Positions 1 through 8,671 of a stretch of 64,000 nt of DNA are shown here, piece after piece. The stretch comes from Candidatus Woesearchaeota archaeon (GTDB lineage: Archaea; Nanobdellota; Nanobdellia; Woesearchaeales; JACPBO01): contig JAUSCS010000013.1 of NCBI GenBank assembly GCA_030651135.1, positions 62,001-126,000 of the forward strand. The letters run 5' to 3'. Under the pieces are notes generated by a model. That model worked only from the letters and a program-made list of their open reading frames with translations. It ran no database searches and was not told the origin of the DNA. Each line of letters opens with the position of its first letter. Position 1 is the first letter of the stretch. The translations under genes and the position numbers were made by a program.

Positions 1-1042
1 TGTAGATGTCGTTCCTGGCTAAATCAACCAGCATGCTATGCTCAGCTAATTCCTTGGGGTCAGTTATTAGTTTTTGCCTTGCATGGAAATCTTCTAAAGC
101 ATTTGCGCCTCTTTTGATTGTTCCTGCTATCGGCCTTATTTCAATTTTAGCGCCATCTACTTTTATGTGAAGCTCAGGAGAAGCCCCATATAAATATTCG
201 TCATCTGCAAAATCGAAGAAGTAACAGTATGGCGATGGGTTTATAATGCGCAGCTCTGCATAAGACTCCAAAGGATGCCTTTGCAAGGACACGCCATAAC
301 TGCGCGAGATAACGCACTGCATAAGACGGCCGTTTTTTATCTCATCAACTATTATTTTAACCAAGTCGCCGTACTCATTGAAGCTCATATCTTCATATTC
401 AACAAAAGGCAGCGGCTTAAAATCCATAATTGCAGCGCTAAATAATCTGTCTTTCTTGCCATCGATTTCTAGCTGAAAATGTTCTGCTGACTCTTTCTTG
501 CCATCAAAATGTAGTATATTTGAAGGCAGGAATAGCTTGAAGTCATCACTTCCTCCTTTTGAGAACCTATCCCCAAAATTCTCAAAATTTCTTGCGAAAT
601 CGTATGTGAAAGCCCCATACAGCCCTGCAAATCCATATTGGATGTCTTTGAACTTTGAAAGCACAGTTCTGATTGCGTAGCTGATATTTGGCTGCCTGAT
701 TCTTTCGAATTCCGTCAAGTTTGGATCAAATGTCCTCTCCACTATTCCTTCAATACTGTTTTCTGTTATTTTTACGTTGGCTGCATATGGGAAGTCTTCT
801 TTGCTGAAATAACGCAACATGGCTCTGCCCACTTCACTCAATGCTTCTATCTTGAAGTGCTCGTTTTTGCCTGACAGCTTCAATGCCTGCGTTGCCGCAA
901 CAAGGTTATTCCTTGCATATGCAGGATTTCCTGATCTCGATTCCATCAACAAAGATGGATGTCTGCCTGTATTCACAACTCTTTTATAGACCTCAAAAGG
1001 GTCCTCGTATTTTAACGGTAAAATATTTTCTTTGATTTTCAT
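1..1042 (-). CDS. trpE: Anthranilate synthase component I, 3' end outside window
   Basis: Chorismate-binding enzyme that makes anthranilate from chorismate with glutamine-derived ammonia, the first step of tryptophan synthesis. I translated it by hand from the ATG at 1042; about 347 residues are visible and the C-terminus lies beyond the left edge. Diagnostic pieces are HPSLLMES near the N-terminus (the Trp feedback motif region), PIAGTIKRG, and ELAEHSMLVDLARND near the edge. The start is supported by GGAGG about 8 nt upstream. A tRNA-Trp ends only 25 nt upstream on the same strand, so the two may share a transcript. PabB is the closest alternative; the Trp-type N-terminal motif and this context favour TrpE. 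Confidence 0.9.
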   Translation of the reverse strand, partial: MKIKENILPLKYEDPFEVYKRVVNTGRHPSLLMESRSGNPAYARNNLVAATQALKLSGKNEHFKIEALSEVGRAMLRYFSKEDFPYAANVKITENSIEGIVERTFDPNLTEFERIRQPNISYAIRTVLSKFKDIQYGFAGLYGAFTYDFARNFENFGDRFSKGGSDDFKLFLPSNILHFDGKKESAEHFQLEIDGKKDRLFSAAIMDFKPLPFVEYEDMSFNEYGDLVKIIVDEIKNGRLMQCVISRSYGVSLQRHPLESYAELRIINPSPYCYFFDFADDEYLYGASPELHIKVDGAKIEIRPIAGTIKRGANALEDFHARQKLITDPKELAEHSMLVDLARNDIY

Positions 1043-1067
1043 TTTCTTTTCCTCCATTAATTTTATA

Positions 1068-1141
1068 TGGGGACGTTGGGATTTGAACCCAAATTTACCG
1101 GTCTGGAGCCGGCAGTGATAGCCAAGTTATACTACGTCCCC
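1068..1141 (-). tRNA. tRNA-Trp (CCA), no intron
   Basis: A 7-bp acceptor stem pairs GGGGACG with CGTCCCC. The anticodon stem GCCGG/CCGGT carries the loop CTCCAGA with anticodon CCA, and the T-arm contains TTCAAAT. The discriminator is A at 1068. No intron is present, although many archaeal tRNA-Trp genes have one. The D-stem is weak. It lies directly upstream of trpE on the same strand. Confidence 0.92.
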
Positions 1142-1305
1142 AAGAAGCAAACTCGGCGTGAAATGCAGAAAATTAGCGCCAATGCAAAATTAAAAAGACA
1201 GCGATACAAGAAGAAATAATTTTGTTTATAGTTATATCTAAGAAAAAGTCCTTAACTCCACCGACAATCACTCTTATAAGTCATATGAATTGGGAATATG
1301 AGCTA

Positions 1306-1749
1306 CTATTTAAATATTTCTTTTACAACCGCCAACGAGTTCTCTTTTTTCTTCGGGAACACTGCAAGGCTGATTCTTATATGGTAGCAGTTTCCAGAAT
1401 CTGTTATGCAGAATTCATCATTAAACAGCTTTTCTTTGTCCAGCCTTATGAAAAAGTTCAGATCATCATCAGTTCTTGGCTCTGCCTGCTGTATTAAAAG
1501 CTCTTTCTGATCTTGCGTTAATTTGGAATTCAGAAATTCCAGAAATCCGTTAATGTGCCTGTCTTTGGTTAATGTTATTTCAAATATTTTTATTGTTTTA
1601 TCATTAAAGCCAGAAGCATTCTGCTTGTTCAATGCTATTTTTTCTTCTTCAAGGTTAAAAGGGACTAAAGAGATAAGTTTGTTTAAGATCTTCTCAGAGT
1701 CTTCTTCTTTTGCGAATACGCTTATTTTGACTGAGTTTGCGAGTTTCAT
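1306..1749 (-). CDS. COG1325-type RNA-binding protein (predicted exosome-associated)
   Basis: Protein of 147 residues resembling the archaeal COG1325 family of small RNA-binding proteins predicted to associate with exosome/RNA processing. Recognisable stretches are VKISVFAKEEDSEKI at the start, EITLTKDRHINGFLEFL in the middle and DEFCITDSGNCYHIRISLAVFP near the end. I take the ATG at 1749; the preceding TTG codon would add one residue. The start lies about 25 nt from a TATA-like box shared with the divergent gene, which suggests a leaderless mRNA. The assignment rests on motif recall; the biochemical role of the family is not well established. Confidence 0.7.
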   Translation of the reverse strand: MKLANSVKISVFAKEEDSEKILNKLISLVPFNLEEEKIALNKQNASGFNDKTIKIFEITLTKDRHINGFLEFLNSKLTQDQKELLIQQAEPRTDDDLNFFIRLDKEKLFNDEFCITDSGNCYHIRISLAVFPKKKENSLAVVKEIFK

Positions 1750-1766
1750 CAATATTGAAAAACAGC

Positions 1767-1779
1767 ATATATTTAAATA
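1767..1779. promoter_or_regulatory. Shared symmetric TATA box of a divergent gene pair
   Basis: The palindromic ATTTAAAT core (1771-1778) is centred about 26 nt from both the leftward start codon at 1749 and the rightward start codon at 1801. No Shine-Dalgarno sequence precedes either gene, so one TATA box may drive two leaderless transcripts in opposite directions. Confidence 0.6.
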
Positions 1780-1800
1780 ACTTTACACTTTTCACAGCTT

Positions 1801-2700
1801 ATGAAGCACAATTTAAAAATAACATTATTGCTTGTCTTGTTTTTCTTCCTTGCTCAGATCATTGGCCTGGCAATTATGAATCAGTATGTTCATGTCCAGC
1901 AGACAAGCTACTTTAATGAAACATTGAACGAAACTGTAATCATAAAAAACATAACTTTGAAAGAGCTACCGGCAGGCATTGAAAGGCCTGAGATTGAGCC
2001 GAATGTATCTATTATTTACATAGGCTCAGCAATCCTGGTTGGAACGATTATCCTGCTTGTACTGATAAAATTCAAAAAGACAAACTTGTGGAAGCTGTGG
2101 TTTTTCTTCTCTGTACTGCTGACATTGACAGTTGCATTTACAGCTTTCATGGATGCCTGGCTGGCATTCTTATTAAGCCTTGTTTTGTCAATATTCAAGG
2201 TTTACAGGCCAAATATTTACATCCATAACCTGACAGAGCTTTTCATCTACGGCGGAATAGCCGCAATATTTGTTCCGATAATGAATCTTTTTGCTGTTTT
2301 CATTCTGCTGATCCTCATCTCGCTTTATGACATGTTTGCAGTCTGGCAGAGCAAGCACATGATAACAATGGCAAATTTCCAGACAGAGTCAAAATTGTTT
2401 GCAGGACTGTCTATTCCTTATAACAGGATAAAAGAAGCTAAAAAAACCGAAAATATAAAAGGCGAAGCTAAGAAGCTGAAGATGGCAATTCTTGGTGGAG
2501 GCGATATTGCATTCCCATTATTGTTCGCAGGTGTTTTATTGCAAAACTTTTCTTTTTTAAAGGTCTTAATAATCCCGGTTGTTGTGTCAATAGCGTTATT
2601 CCTGCTTTTTGTATTTGCGAAGAAAGACAGATTTTATCCTGCAATGCCGTTCTTAACAGCAGGCTGCTTATTAGGATATTTTATAATTTGGTTAATATAA
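1801..2700 (+). CDS. Presenilin-like A22 intramembrane aspartyl protease
   Basis: A 299-residue polytopic membrane protein of the presenilin/signal peptide peptidase homologue (PSH) family, which cuts substrates inside the membrane. The three family signatures are present: YD within SLYDMFAVW (Y176-D177), GxGD as LGGGDIAFP (G232-D235) and a PAL-like PAMPFL at 280-285. The two aspartates D177 and D235 are the expected catalytic pair. About nine hydrophobic segments are visible, with an N-terminal signal-anchor and an extracytoplasmic insert at residues 30-70. PAL reads PAM, a tolerated variant in archaeal homologues as far as I recall. It overlaps the convergent MBL gene by 9 nt at the 3' end. 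Confidence 0.9.
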   Translation: MKHNLKITLLLVLFFFLAQIIGLAIMNQYVHVQQTSYFNETLNETVIIKNITLKELPAGIERPEIEPNVSIIYIGSAILVGTIILLVLIKFKKTNLWKLWFFFSVLLTLTVAFTAFMDAWLAFLLSLVLSIFKVYRPNIYIHNLTELFIYGGIAAIFVPIMNLFAVFILLILISLYDMFAVWQSKHMITMANFQTESKLFAGLSIPYNRIKEAKKTENIKGEAKKLKMAILGGGDIAFPLLFAGVLLQNFSFLKVLIIPVVVSIALFLLFVFAKKDRFYPAMPFLTAGCLLGYFIIWLI

Positions 2701-3504
2701 ATTCAATGTTTTCTGCCTGTTTGTCGCAGAATAAGAAACAGGATCAACAGACAATCCGTCAGTCGCTGCTATGACCTGAACATTGGTCTTTCTCTGCAGC
2801 TCCCTTGCCTCGTACATTGGATCAGCCTTGATCATCTTTGCGCCAAAGTGCGTTATTATGACTAATTTTGGCATGACTTTTTCCACAATCTTTACAGCGC
2901 CGTCTATGCTTAGCCTTCCAGGCTCTTCCACTCCTGAAGGATTTTGGACATTGATTATGAGCACATTGGAGCCTTTGCACTGCTCTATGATGTCTTTTGA
3001 GAATTCTGTATCTGAAATATAAGACAAAACAAATTTTCGGGTGAAGAATTTATAGCCAAGAGCTTCAGGGTCAGAATGCTTCAGCCTTATCGGCTTTATT
3101 TCAATGTCCTCTATTGCAACTTTCGTTTCCCTCTCCAATACGATAAATCTTTCAAGGCAGCTCTTATGAAACTCAGTAAGTGGGGTTGTTATTCCTTCTG
3201 CGCCATTGATCAGCGTTTTATTGCAGACCAGGACTCCTTTTTTGTCCAATCCCGAATATGTCATTGCAGATATCACTGCATTTATGTCATTGCAATGGTT
3301 AATATGAGCATGAGAAACAAGCACAGCAGTATTGTCCCTTACATTGATGCCGTACTGCGCTGCTGCCAGTAATGTTCCTGGCCCAGGATCAATATGGAAC
3401 TGAAAATCCTCCAATTGAAGAATTATGCCGCCAGATCCCCTGATCTGCTTTCCATATACCAAGCTTTCGCCTGCTGTTCCAAGGAATATTATGTTGTATG
3501 GCAT
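2692..3504 (-). CDS. Metallo-beta-lactamase-fold hydrolase with HxHxNH variant
   Basis: A 270-residue protein with the MBL fold. The N-terminal strand IIFLGTAGES is followed by the metal motif SHAHINH (H65, H67, H70). The usual HxHxDH aspartate is asparagine here (N69). Other likely metal ligands are H143 (LKHSD), D165 (YISDTE) and H219 (ITHFG). The family includes phosphodiesterase, tRNase Z-like and lactonase-like hydrolases; the substrate cannot be told. The Asp-to-Asn change suggests altered metal binding at site 2 or a one-metal enzyme. It converges on the presenilin gene with a 9-nt overlap. Confidence 0.8.
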   Translation of the reverse strand: MPYNIIFLGTAGESLVYGKQIRGSGGIILQLEDFQFHIDPGPGTLLAAAQYGINVRDNTAVLVSHAHINHCNDINAVISAMTYSGLDKKGVLVCNKTLINGAEGITTPLTEFHKSCLERFIVLERETKVAIEDIEIKPIRLKHSDPEALGYKFFTRKFVLSYISDTEFSKDIIEQCKGSNVLIINVQNPSGVEEPGRLSIDGAVKIVEKVMPKLVIITHFGAKMIKADPMYEARELQRKTNVQVIAATDGLSVDPVSYSATNRQKTLNLY

Positions 3505-3565
3505 TATGACCCCAAATAGAGCTAATAGGCAATAAGTTTATTAATTTTTCTATTATACTCATCTT

Positions 3566-4333
3566 ATGATCAGGAACAGCTTCATCTTTCTTCCAAAAAT
3601 AAGCAGCCAAAAAGAGGCCTCATTGTGGAAAGCTGGCATTAAAACATGGGATGACTTCCTGAATGCAAAAAGGGTTCCGGGCATTGCAGGCTATAAAAAA
3701 GTTTATTTTGACAGGCAGCTTTTGAAAGCAAAGGCAAACCTTTACAGCCTTAATTCAGTGTTTTTTGATGAAGTGCTGCCGAGAACAGAGCATTGGCGGC
3801 TTTATGAGTTCTTTAAGGATGAAACATGCTTTCTTGACATCGAAACAACTGGTCTGAGCAATTACTCACATTTAACTTTGATCGGGCTGTATGATGGAAT
3901 TAACACAAAAACCATGATAAATGGCATAAACCTTGATGTTAATGCATTGAAAGAGGAATTTAAAAAATACAAATTGATTGTAACCTTTAATGGGGCAACT
4001 TTTGATCTTCCATTCATAAAAAAAAGATTTCCGGGCTTAGTCCCCGCTATCCCTCACTTTGATCTTAGGCACGCATGCAGCAAGATAGGCCTGAAAGGCG
4101 GCTTAAAGGAAATTGAAAAACAGCTCGGAATAAAGAGAAAGAATCCTATTGTTGAGAAGTTTTATGGCGGCGATGCTGCTATGCTGTGGAGGATGTTCAA
4201 GGCAACTGGAGACGAATATTATTTAAACCTATTAGTAGAGTACAACGAAGAAGACATAATAAATTTAAAGGCAATAGCAGATCATACATACAAGAGGCTG
4301 AAGGAAAAATGCATGGAAAGTATAAATTTATGA
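3566..4333 (+). CDS. YprB-like RNase H-fold exonuclease
   Basis: A 255-residue protein of the COG3359 (YprB) ribonuclease H-like exonuclease family. Exo motifs are FLDIETTG (D91, E93), FNGATFDLPF (D147) and YNEEDIINL near residues 226-234, as in DEDD-type 3'-5' exonucleases. FDLRHACSKIGLKGGLK is the family-typical segment between motifs II and III. The N-terminal 75 residues may be a helix-hairpin-helix-like region, with WDDFLNAKRVPGI resembling DNA-binding HhH repeats. It is translationally coupled to the next gene by an ATGA overlap. The natural substrate is unknown. Confidence 0.8.
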   Translation: MIRNSFIFLPKISSQKEASLWKAGIKTWDDFLNAKRVPGIAGYKKVYFDRQLLKAKANLYSLNSVFFDEVLPRTEHWRLYEFFKDETCFLDIETTGLSNYSHLTLIGLYDGINTKTMINGINLDVNALKEEFKKYKLIVTFNGATFDLPFIKKRFPGLVPAIPHFDLRHACSKIGLKGGLKEIEKQLGIKRKNPIVEKFYGGDAAMLWRMFKATGDEYYLNLLVEYNEEDIINLKAIADHTYKRLKEKCMESINL

Positions 4334-4980
4334 TTAAAAAGGGCATTTTTATTTTTTTGATATTGTCTTTTCCTATTTTACTAATGTTGTCTGTAACAAT
4401 TTATACAATAAATGACAAAAAGTTTATTTTGAATGAATTTGAAAAATACAATATAAACGTCGAGAACAAAGAGAAGATTGTCGGCCAGATTCTTGATTAT
4501 TTCAAAAATGATAAAAGGGACCTGGATGTCTATGGCTTTGGCCTGAAAGAAATATCGCACATGAGGGATGTTAAATTAGTCATTTTAAAAACAAGGTATT
4601 TCTTTTATGTTTTACTGGCGATTAATATTTTACTGCTGTTTTTAAGTTATCTGTATTATGCAGAATACAAAAAGGAGAAAACAAAAATTATCTTTAAAAG
4701 ATTTTTGAACTATCTTTTTTACGGAAGCCTTTCAACAATGGCTTTGATCTTGCTTTTATTTTTATCCTCTTTCATTAATTTTGAATTTTTATTTTCATTG
4801 TTCCACAAAACCTTTTTTCCGCAGGGCAATTACGCCTTTGCATCAGGGCTTTTGATAACATTGTTCCCTGAAGAATTCTGGATCGATGCATTGGTCAGAA
4901 TCTGCACAATCAGCTTTATTATTTCTTTGGCTGTTTTTTTAGCGGTGTTTTTATTAAAAATCTTAAAATTTAAAAAATAA
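4330..4980 (+). CDS. DUF1461 / TIGR01906 integral membrane protein
   Basis: A 216-residue membrane protein with four hydrophobic segments: an N-terminal one, one near residue 90, one near 130 and a C-terminal one. It matches the DUF1461 (TIGR01906) architecture: a soluble extracellular loop with a helix-rich region after the first membrane segment, then a second loop containing FFPQGNYAF. I choose the ATG at 4330, which overlaps the preceding TGA as ATGA; the longer upstream frame only reads through the nuclease gene. The function is unknown. Confidence 0.7.
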   Translation: MIKKGIFIFLILSFPILLMLSVTIYTINDKKFILNEFEKYNINVENKEKIVGQILDYFKNDKRDLDVYGFGLKEISHMRDVKLVILKTRYFFYVLLAINILLLFLSYLYYAEYKKEKTKIIFKRFLNYLFYGSLSTMALILLLFLSSFINFEFLFSLFHKTFFPQGNYAFASGLLITLFPEEFWIDALVRICTISFIISLAVFLAVFLLKILKFKK

Positions 4981-4986
4981 AACCCG

Positions 4987-5388
4987 TTACTTCAACTTAG
5001 AGCTTTTATAAATCTCTTCCTTATACGGCTTCAGCCTTACAATGTCTGCAAGAATTCCCCTCTTTTTCAGCTCTTTTTTCAGATCTTCTGTAAAGAAATA
5101 CTGGTCATATCCGAGCGCTATCACATCCGGCTTTATCTTTTCTATTATTTCATATTTGTCATTTCCCAAACTGCCCAACATCGCTTCATCAACATAGGGC
5201 AGCTTTTTGATGTTCTTCAGCCTTCTTTCCTCATTGTTCTCGGGGAATCTTCCTTTCAGCGCTTTTACAGTAAGATCCCGCGCCACAACAACAACTAATT
5301 TGTCAGCATGCTTCTTTGCCTGCTTCAGGAAGTTCATATGCCCGGGATGGACAATGTCAAATGTTCCGAAAACAAGGACAGTGATCAT
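4987..5388 (-). CDS. ribL: Archaeal FAD synthetase
   Basis: A 133-residue cytidylyltransferase-fold protein that adenylates FMN to FAD. The nucleotide-binding motif GTFDIVHPGH (HxGH at residues 14-17) is followed by the RibL-typical segments NNEERRLKNIKKLPYVDEA and KIKPDVIALGYDQ. Length agrees with archaeal RibL (about 140-150 residues) and not with bifunctional bacterial RibF. No Shine-Dalgarno sequence precedes the ATG; an AT-rich TATA-like stretch lies just upstream. The nearest alternative is glycerol-3-phosphate cytidylyltransferase; the GYDQ and LKKR features favour RibL. Confidence 0.88.
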   Translation of the reverse strand: MITVLVFGTFDIVHPGHMNFLKQAKKHADKLVVVVARDLTVKALKGRFPENNEERRLKNIKKLPYVDEAMLGSLGNDKYEIIEKIKPDVIALGYDQYFFTEDLKKELKKRGILADIVRLKPYKEEIYKSSKLK

Positions 5389-5478
5389 AATATGTTGATT
5401 TATTATTTATTATATAATTCTTTTGTTTGTTTTTGTTTTGATATTAGATGTAACTTTTTGGTAGTTAAAATAGAAAGA

Positions 5479-5487
5479 TTTTTATAG
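5479..5487 (+). promoter_or_regulatory. TATA box of metzincin gene
   Basis: TTTTTATAG lies about 27 nt before the ATG at 5510, the spacing expected for a leaderless archaeal transcript. Confidence 0.5.
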
Positions 5488-5509
5488 AAGCTGTTGTATA
5501 GCTCACAGA

Positions 5510-6460
5510 ATGAAAACTTTGAATTTGGACTGCATAACCAGAAGGGAGTTTTTAAGAATCGCTTCCGGATTTTGTTTAGGTGCAGGGCTGTCAAATCTTA
5601 ATATATTGGCGGATGCTTTCTCTATTAACAGGCGCAGAAAAAAAGTGAGATTTGATGTATATGTGGAGCCAATGAAAGATGATTTTTTCCATGAAAATAG
5701 AAAAGAAATATTCGGCCTTGTAAGGGATTTCTACAATAAAATCGATGTTGATCTGGATTTTGTTTTTCATGATGAACAGGAGCAAATAAGCAAAAAAGAC
5801 CTTAACCATGAGGATCATTTTGCATTGCTTTATGTTAATGAAGAGGAATTTGCCAACAGGTCATTCCAGTACCATTTGGACTATAATCCCGGGTTTAAAA
5901 CTGATTTTGAAAAATTTACCGGAATGGTGGATGAAGAATTATCAGGAGGATCAGAAAGCACAAAGAGATTTATAGAGGGGGAAAAGGAAAAATTCAAAAG
6001 AACTTTGATAGGTACTTTACAGGAAGACTGCGGTGTAGCGCATCCAGAAGAATCTACAATTTATATGCACACCTCGAATTCATTCAGGCAGACAAATGAC
6101 GGGATTATAAAAGGCGGAAAACTTAATGATGGTGCAGTAAAAGGAATTTTTTTGCCGCTTTATGCTTCTTATGTCTGCCATGAAATAGGCCATTTGTTTG
6201 CTTTGTGGCACTCGCATCAATTTCTGAATGATCCTGTTGAAGAGTATAATGCTGATATGCCAAATCTTATGAGCTATAAATACCCAAAAATTCCCGTATC
6301 TGCTAAAAGCCCTATTGGCATGACTTTGAATGATTACCAAATAGGGCTGATACATGATTACTTGGCAAAGGGGAAAACTTATCAGCTTTTTAAGAAAGCA
6401 GACTTTAATTATGTAAAATACCATTTAAGCAAAGAATTTCTTGAACAGATACTGAAATAA
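5510..6460 (+). CDS. Tat-exported metzincin-type zinc metalloprotease
   Basis: A 316-residue protein with a twin-arginine signal (TRREFL at residues 10-15, a hydrophobic stretch to 34, a possible ADA cleavage site at 34-36). The zinc motif HEIGHLFALWH places ligands at H224, H228 and H234 with catalytic E225, and NLMSY (252-256) supplies a Met-turn at M254. HExxHxxxxxH plus Met-turn defines metzincins; the usual Gly after the second His is Ala. The mature protein should fold in the cytoplasm and act outside the cell. Its substrate is unknown. It is flanked by RibL and EF-2 and transcribed alone. Confidence 0.8.
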   Translation: MKTLNLDCITRREFLRIASGFCLGAGLSNLNILADAFSINRRRKKVRFDVYVEPMKDDFFHENRKEIFGLVRDFYNKIDVDLDFVFHDEQEQISKKDLNHEDHFALLYVNEEEFANRSFQYHLDYNPGFKTDFEKFTGMVDEELSGGSESTKRFIEGEKEKFKRTLIGTLQEDCGVAHPEESTIYMHTSNSFRQTNDGIIKGGKLNDGAVKGIFLPLYASYVCHEIGHLFALWHSHQFLNDPVEEYNADMPNLMSYKYPKIPVSAKSPIGMTLNDYQIGLIHDYLAKGKTYQLFKKADFNYVKYHLSKEFLEQILK

Positions 6461-6473
6461 ATGAATCTGCAAA

Positions 6474-8669
6474 TTACGCGCCTAGCTGCCCTTCTGTCAA
6501 TCCTTTTCTCTCAACGATCTTCTTTATTATGATCGCCTGCAGCTCTGCAGGAACTGGCTCGAACATTTGATCTATGAGAGAAGAAACTCCCCTGCCGCTT
6601 GTTGCGCTTCTGAGATCAGATGCCCAGCCGAGCAATTCAGCCACCGGCATCTTTGCTTTTGCAACAAACATTGTTCCTTGCTGGTTCATTTCAAACAATT
6701 GGCCTCTTTTCCTTGAAACAAGCTTTGAAATCTCTCCCATATATTCTGCAGGGCCTTCAATAAGCAAAACTTGCAATGGCTCAAGCAAAACAGGCTTTGC
6801 ATACATCATTGCCCCTCTTATGCCTTCTCTTACAGCAGGATAAACCTGAGCAGGACCTCTGTGAATAGCATCTTCGTGCAGCTTTACATCAGTCAATGTT
6901 ACCTTTATTTTGTTGCATGGCTCTCTGCATAAAGGGCCTGCTCTCATAACATCTTCAAAAGCATCTATTATAAGTTCCATAACCTCCAGTAAATGAACCT
7001 CGCCCCTGGTTATTTCAAGCAGCATATTGTCTTTATAGATATCCTTGACTCTTCTTGAAATTTTGCTTTCCATTCCCCTGATTTCCAAGTTCTTCCACAG
7101 CTCTTCATCCTTTTTCTTTATTCTCATTTCAGGAAGAATTCCCTCAACTGCTGCTTTGTAGATTTCATCATTAAGCGGCTCAACAATGAACATGAATTTA
7201 TTGTGCTTATTGGGAGTTTTGCCCTCAATTTCAGGAGATAGTTTTGTGATAGACTCCCGGTAAACAACTATTGGCGGCGATGTCTTGACATCAACGCCTT
7301 TCTCTGTTTTTATTCTGCCTTCTATGATTTCGAGATGAAGCTCGCCCATGCCGGACATCAGATGCTCACCGGTTTCTTCATTGATTTCTATTTTAATAGA
7401 AGGATCTTCTTTTGCAACTTTCCTGAGAACTTCAACAAGCTTTGGAAGGTCCATTGGCTTTGCAGCTTCTATTGCTTTTGTGATTACTGGCTCAAATATG
7501 TGCTTTAATTCAGTGAAAACCTGCTCTGGCTCAACTGTTATTGTTTCGCCTGCATTTCCAACAACCCCTGCAATTGCCAGCACGTTTCCTGCTGGAACTT
7601 CCTCCATCTGCTCTGTCTTAATGCCATTGTACATCAGAACTTGCTGTATTCTCTGATACTGCTTTGCATCATTGAGATAAACTTCCATTCCGTTTTTAAT
7701 TGTGCCTGAAAATAATCTTCCCGCAGATATTTCTTTCCCTGATTTAGAATCAATCACAATTCTTGTTATGACAAAAGCAACTTTTCCATTTGGGTTGCAG
7801 CTTATGATATCTTTTCCAAATTCAGATTCGGGGTCGCCATGCCATATTTTTGGAATCCTGTATTTTTGGGCTTCAAGCGGATTAGGAAGGTGCTTTATGA
7901 CCATATCAAGAACAACTTCGTGCAATGGTGCGTTCTCCCATACCCATTTTTTCCTTTCCTCTCCAGCCAGCTCATAAATCTTAAGAATATCCTTGAAGCC
8001 TATATTTTTCTTCTTCATAAACGGAACAGACATAGCCCAGTTATCCCTTGCTGAGCCAAATGCAACGCTTCCGTCCATGATATCAACCTGGAATTTCTTC
8101 TTGAATTCAGGCTCTGCTATTTCATCTATCAGCACATTGAAATCCTTGAAAATCTTCATGAACCTTTCCTGCATCTGCTCCGGAGTAAACTGGAGCTCTT
8201 TTATCAGCCTGTCAACCTTGTTTATAAAAAGAAGCGGCTTTACTCTCTCCCTTAATGCCTGCTTTATGACAGTTTCTGTCTGCGGCATTATGCCTTCGCA
8301 GGCGCAAACTAGAACAATGGTTCCATCAATTGCGCGCATTGCCCTTGTAACATTTCCGCTGAAATCAATATGTCCCGGAGTGTCAATCAGGTTAATCAGA
8401 TATTCTTTGCCTTCAAATTCATGCACCATTGAAACATTTGCAGCATCAACTGTAAGCAATCTGTCCTGCTCGTCCTTATGCTGCCACGTCTCCATTCCGG
8501 CATCTAAGCTTCCGGCATTTTTTTCAGCCATCAGGCCAGCAGCTGCAAGAAGATTGTCTGTAAAAGCAGTTTTTCCGTGGTGTATGTGCGCAGAGGTGCA
8601 GATATTTCTAATCTGTGTCTGCGCCTTCATCAGTCTCCTTAATCTGTCTAATCTTGTTTCAGCTGCCAT
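6474..8669 (-). CDS. fusA: Translation elongation factor EF-2
   Basis: A 731-residue GTPase that drives ribosomal translocation. The P-loop is AHIHHGKT (residues 27-34), with DTPGHIDFSG, NKVDR and the C-terminal EF-2 domains. The diphthamide target is H603 in DAIHRGPAQ. MSGMGELHLEI marks domain III. It is the last gene of the cluster L7Ae-S28e-L24e-ndk-EF2, lying 2 nt after ndk. The start MAAETRLDRL fits family length. No diphthamide synthesis gene is in the window. Confidence 0.97.
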   Translation of the reverse strand: MAAETRLDRLRRLMKAQTQIRNICTSAHIHHGKTAFTDNLLAAAGLMAEKNAGSLDAGMETWQHKDEQDRLLTVDAANVSMVHEFEGKEYLINLIDTPGHIDFSGNVTRAMRAIDGTIVLVCACEGIMPQTETVIKQALRERVKPLLFINKVDRLIKELQFTPEQMQERFMKIFKDFNVLIDEIAEPEFKKKFQVDIMDGSVAFGSARDNWAMSVPFMKKKNIGFKDILKIYELAGEERKKWVWENAPLHEVVLDMVIKHLPNPLEAQKYRIPKIWHGDPESEFGKDIISCNPNGKVAFVITRIVIDSKSGKEISAGRLFSGTIKNGMEVYLNDAKQYQRIQQVLMYNGIKTEQMEEVPAGNVLAIAGVVGNAGETITVEPEQVFTELKHIFEPVITKAIEAAKPMDLPKLVEVLRKVAKEDPSIKIEINEETGEHLMSGMGELHLEIIEGRIKTEKGVDVKTSPPIVVYRESITKLSPEIEGKTPNKHNKFMFIVEPLNDEIYKAAVEGILPEMRIKKKDEELWKNLEIRGMESKISRRVKDIYKDNMLLEITRGEVHLLEVMELIIDAFEDVMRAGPLCREPCNKIKVTLTDVKLHEDAIHRGPAQVYPAVREGIRGAMMYAKPVLLEPLQVLLIEGPAEYMGEISKLVSRKRGQLFEMNQQGTMFVAKAKMPVAELLGWASDLRSATSGRGVSSLIDQMFEPVPAELQAIIIKKIVERKGLTEGQLGA

Positions 8670-8671
8670 TT

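Noticed and set aside
4186-4332. Longer N-terminus for the DUF1461 protein
   Set aside because: It only reads through the end of the nuclease gene in another frame; the ATGA overlap start gives the usual family length.
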